A DNA stretch of 64,000 nucleotides, taken from Brucella grignonensis. Its GTDB lineage: Bacteria; Pseudomonadota; Alphaproteobacteria; Rhizobiales; Rhizobiaceae. Where the stretch lies: NCBI RefSeq assembly GCF_002252505.1, contig NZ_NNRL01000163.1, forward strand, positions 1-64,000. Direction: 5' to 3'. Shown here one piece after another: positions 62,962-64,000 of the stretch. Below the pieces are notes generated by a model. It ran no database searches. It saw only the letters and a list, made by a program, of their open reading frames with translations, and was not told the DNA's origin. Position numbers and translations under genes: made by a program. The first letter of the stretch is position 1, and each line of letters opens with the position of its first letter.

Positions 62962-63603
62962 TTAGTTTGCAGAAACGAAAGCCGACATGCTGGTAATCAG
63001 CAGCATTCCGACAGTTGCGCCTGCGTCCTGAAGACCGATGGTCTTTTCCTGAAAAGCTGCGGCCTTGCCGTGCTGGGCAACCATCGTTTTGGTCGCTTCA
63101 AGCGCATCTTCGGCCGCCTTGGCTGCAGCTGCAAGCGCATCGGCAAGCGAGGCACCAGCCGCTGCTTGAGCTTCAAGGGTTAGAGCGATTGGATCAAGCA
63201 CATCGAGAAGCGTCTTGTCGCCAACCTTTGCCTTGCCGCGCTCGGCAATACCATCACGATATGCGCGCCAGAAAGCGGCAATCTCTGCGGTTCCCAGCTC
63301 GTCGATACCGTCACAGGCCTTGCTTGCACGCAGGAAGCCGGTTGCGGTCAGCGTACCCATGGTTGATGGCGCGACGCGGGCCATAGTGGCGCCAGCTGTA
63401 CGCAGAAGCTTGGCGATACCCGCAGCTTCACCTTCCGCATGGACAGCTTCTGAAGCTGCTGCAAAGGCCTTGCTCATGGTGATGCCGAGATCGCTATCGC
63501 CAACCTTGCCGTCCAGCGCGATAAGGAATTCGCGCTGTTCTGCAAAAAGCTGCTTCCAGCTGTCGAAGAGATTGATCAGATCAGATGCTGTAATGACGTT
63601 CAT
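62962..63603 (-). CDS. dhaL: dihydroxyacetone kinase subunit DhaL
   Basis: 213 residues, all-helical nucleotide-binding DhaL fold. The Mg-ADP site reads ALDGKVGDSDLGITMSKAF near 30-48: the three Asp are kept while the common GDGDHG is GDSDLG. GATMARVAPSTMGTLTATGF near 95 is the phosphate loop, and GDKTLLDVLDP near 125 is also conserved. DhaL phosphorylates the dihydroxyacetone (or a related ketose such as erythrulose) bound to DhaK, using ATP or a phosphotransferase subunit DhaM; the partner DhaK lies nine bases upstream in the same operon. Confidence 0.9.
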   Translation of the reverse strand: MNVITASDLINLFDSWKQLFAEQREFLIALDGKVGDSDLGITMSKAFAAASEAVHAEGEAAGIAKLLRTAGATMARVAPSTMGTLTATGFLRASKACDGIDELGTAEIAAFWRAYRDGIAERGKAKVGDKTLLDVLDPIALTLEAQAAAGASLADALAAAAKAAEDALEATKTMVAQHGKAAAFQEKTIGLQDAGATVGMLLITSMSAFVSAN

Positions 63604-63612
63604 GGCTGCACC

Positions 63613-64000
63613 TCAACCCGCAAAATGCTTGAAAAATGGGGTATTAGCGGATGCGGCAACCAGTGGCTCCAGTTCTTCATCAAGATGCAGCACGGAAACT
63701 GACGCGCCAGCCATTTCCATGGACGTGGCAAACTCGCCGATCCAGACATGCCTGACCTTGACGCCACGCTCATCAAACAGCTGGGAAACCCGGCGGAACA
63801 TGATGTAAAGCTCTTCAAGCGGCGTGCCGCCAAGACCATTGACCAGCACGGCAACTTCGTCGCTCTTGGCATAGGCCTGCTCGACAAAAATACGTTCCAT
63901 CAGCTCGTCGATGACTGCATCAGCGCTGGCAAGCTTCTTGCGGCTGATGCCCGGCTCGCCATGGATGCCCATGCCGATTTCCATTTCATCTTCTCCGATG
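63613..64000 (-). CDS. dhaK: dihydroxyacetone kinase subunit DhaK, C-terminal part
   Basis: The gene is cut by the right window edge; about 129 C-terminal residues are visible. MEIGMGIHGEPGIS contains the His that binds the ketone substrate as a hemiaminal, and VAVLVNGLGGTPLEELYIMF is the other DhaK hallmark. It provides the ketose-binding subunit for DhaL downstream (nine-base gap). The real substrate, dihydroxyacetone or a tetrulose, cannot be told from this part. Confidence 0.9.
   Translation of the reverse strand, partial: IGEDEMEIGMGIHGEPGISRKKLASADAVIDELMERIFVEQAYAKSDEVAVLVNGLGGTPLEELYIMFRRVSQLFDERGVKVRHVWIGEFATSMEMAGASVSVLHLDEELEPLVAASANTPFFKHFAG

Overview
The window looks like chromosome of an alphaproteobacterium of the Hyphomicrobiales, most likely Brucellaceae (Ochrobactrum/Brucella type). 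This rests on the rhizobial gene content (a galactoglucan-type exopolysaccharide locus, N-acetylglutaminylglutamine amide osmolyte genes, a HemO-type heme oxygenase with a heme receptor) and on a palindromic element of the kind dispersed in these genomes. No database search was possible; family names come from motifs and gene order. No rRNA, tRNA, CRISPR array, insertion sequence or prophage was seen.

Layout. 1-50 is the first codons of galU on the minus strand. 51-8510 is an AT-rich glycan block: glf (UDP-galactopyranose mutase), three galactofuranosyltransferase-like GT2 enzymes including a GlfT2-like one, a pyruvyl-transferase-like protein with a coiled-coil tail, and a glycosyltransferase-like gene broken by a one-base frameshift. 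8520-11912 is the dTDP-L-rhamnose operon rfbACBD. 11957-37491 matches the Sinorhizobium meliloti EPS II (exp/wga-wgc-wgd-wge-wgg) locus in gene types and order: wgeA-H on the minus strand (RTX protein, GT2, methyltransferase, GT4, membrane coiled coil, GT2-like, GT4, pyruvyl transferase), wgdAB (type I secretion), the MarR-type wggR, wgcA (GT4), then a plus-strand run of an unknown protein, a GT2-GT4 fusion, two tandem pyruvyl-transferase-like proteins, a secreted clan GH-A glycosidase and an SGNH esterase. A palindrome TTCAAA(N0-1)TTTGAA occurs at three control regions of this locus and may be its shared operator.

37831-48874 makes and probably handles the osmolyte N-acetylglutaminylglutamine amide: ngg and asnO, a FadR-type regulator, a dipeptide-type ABC transporter with a fused permease-ATPase, and an M42 peptidase. 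49076-50629 is a membrane c-di-GMP phosphodiesterase. 51145-56338 is heme acquisition: HemO, a decayed tonB fragment, a heme TonB-dependent receptor with a signalling domain, FecR and FecI. 56493-56885 is a small exported protein.

57042-62925 resembles E. coli ynbABCD: a CdsA-like cytidylyltransferase, a PlsC acyltransferase, a small membrane protein, a PAP2/dual-specificity phosphatase, an alpha/beta-hydrolase-methyltransferase fusion and, divergently, a CDP-alcohol phosphatidyltransferase with an altered active-site motif. This set looks like a complete lipid-head-group pathway of unknown product. The window ends with dhaL and the 3' part of dhaK.
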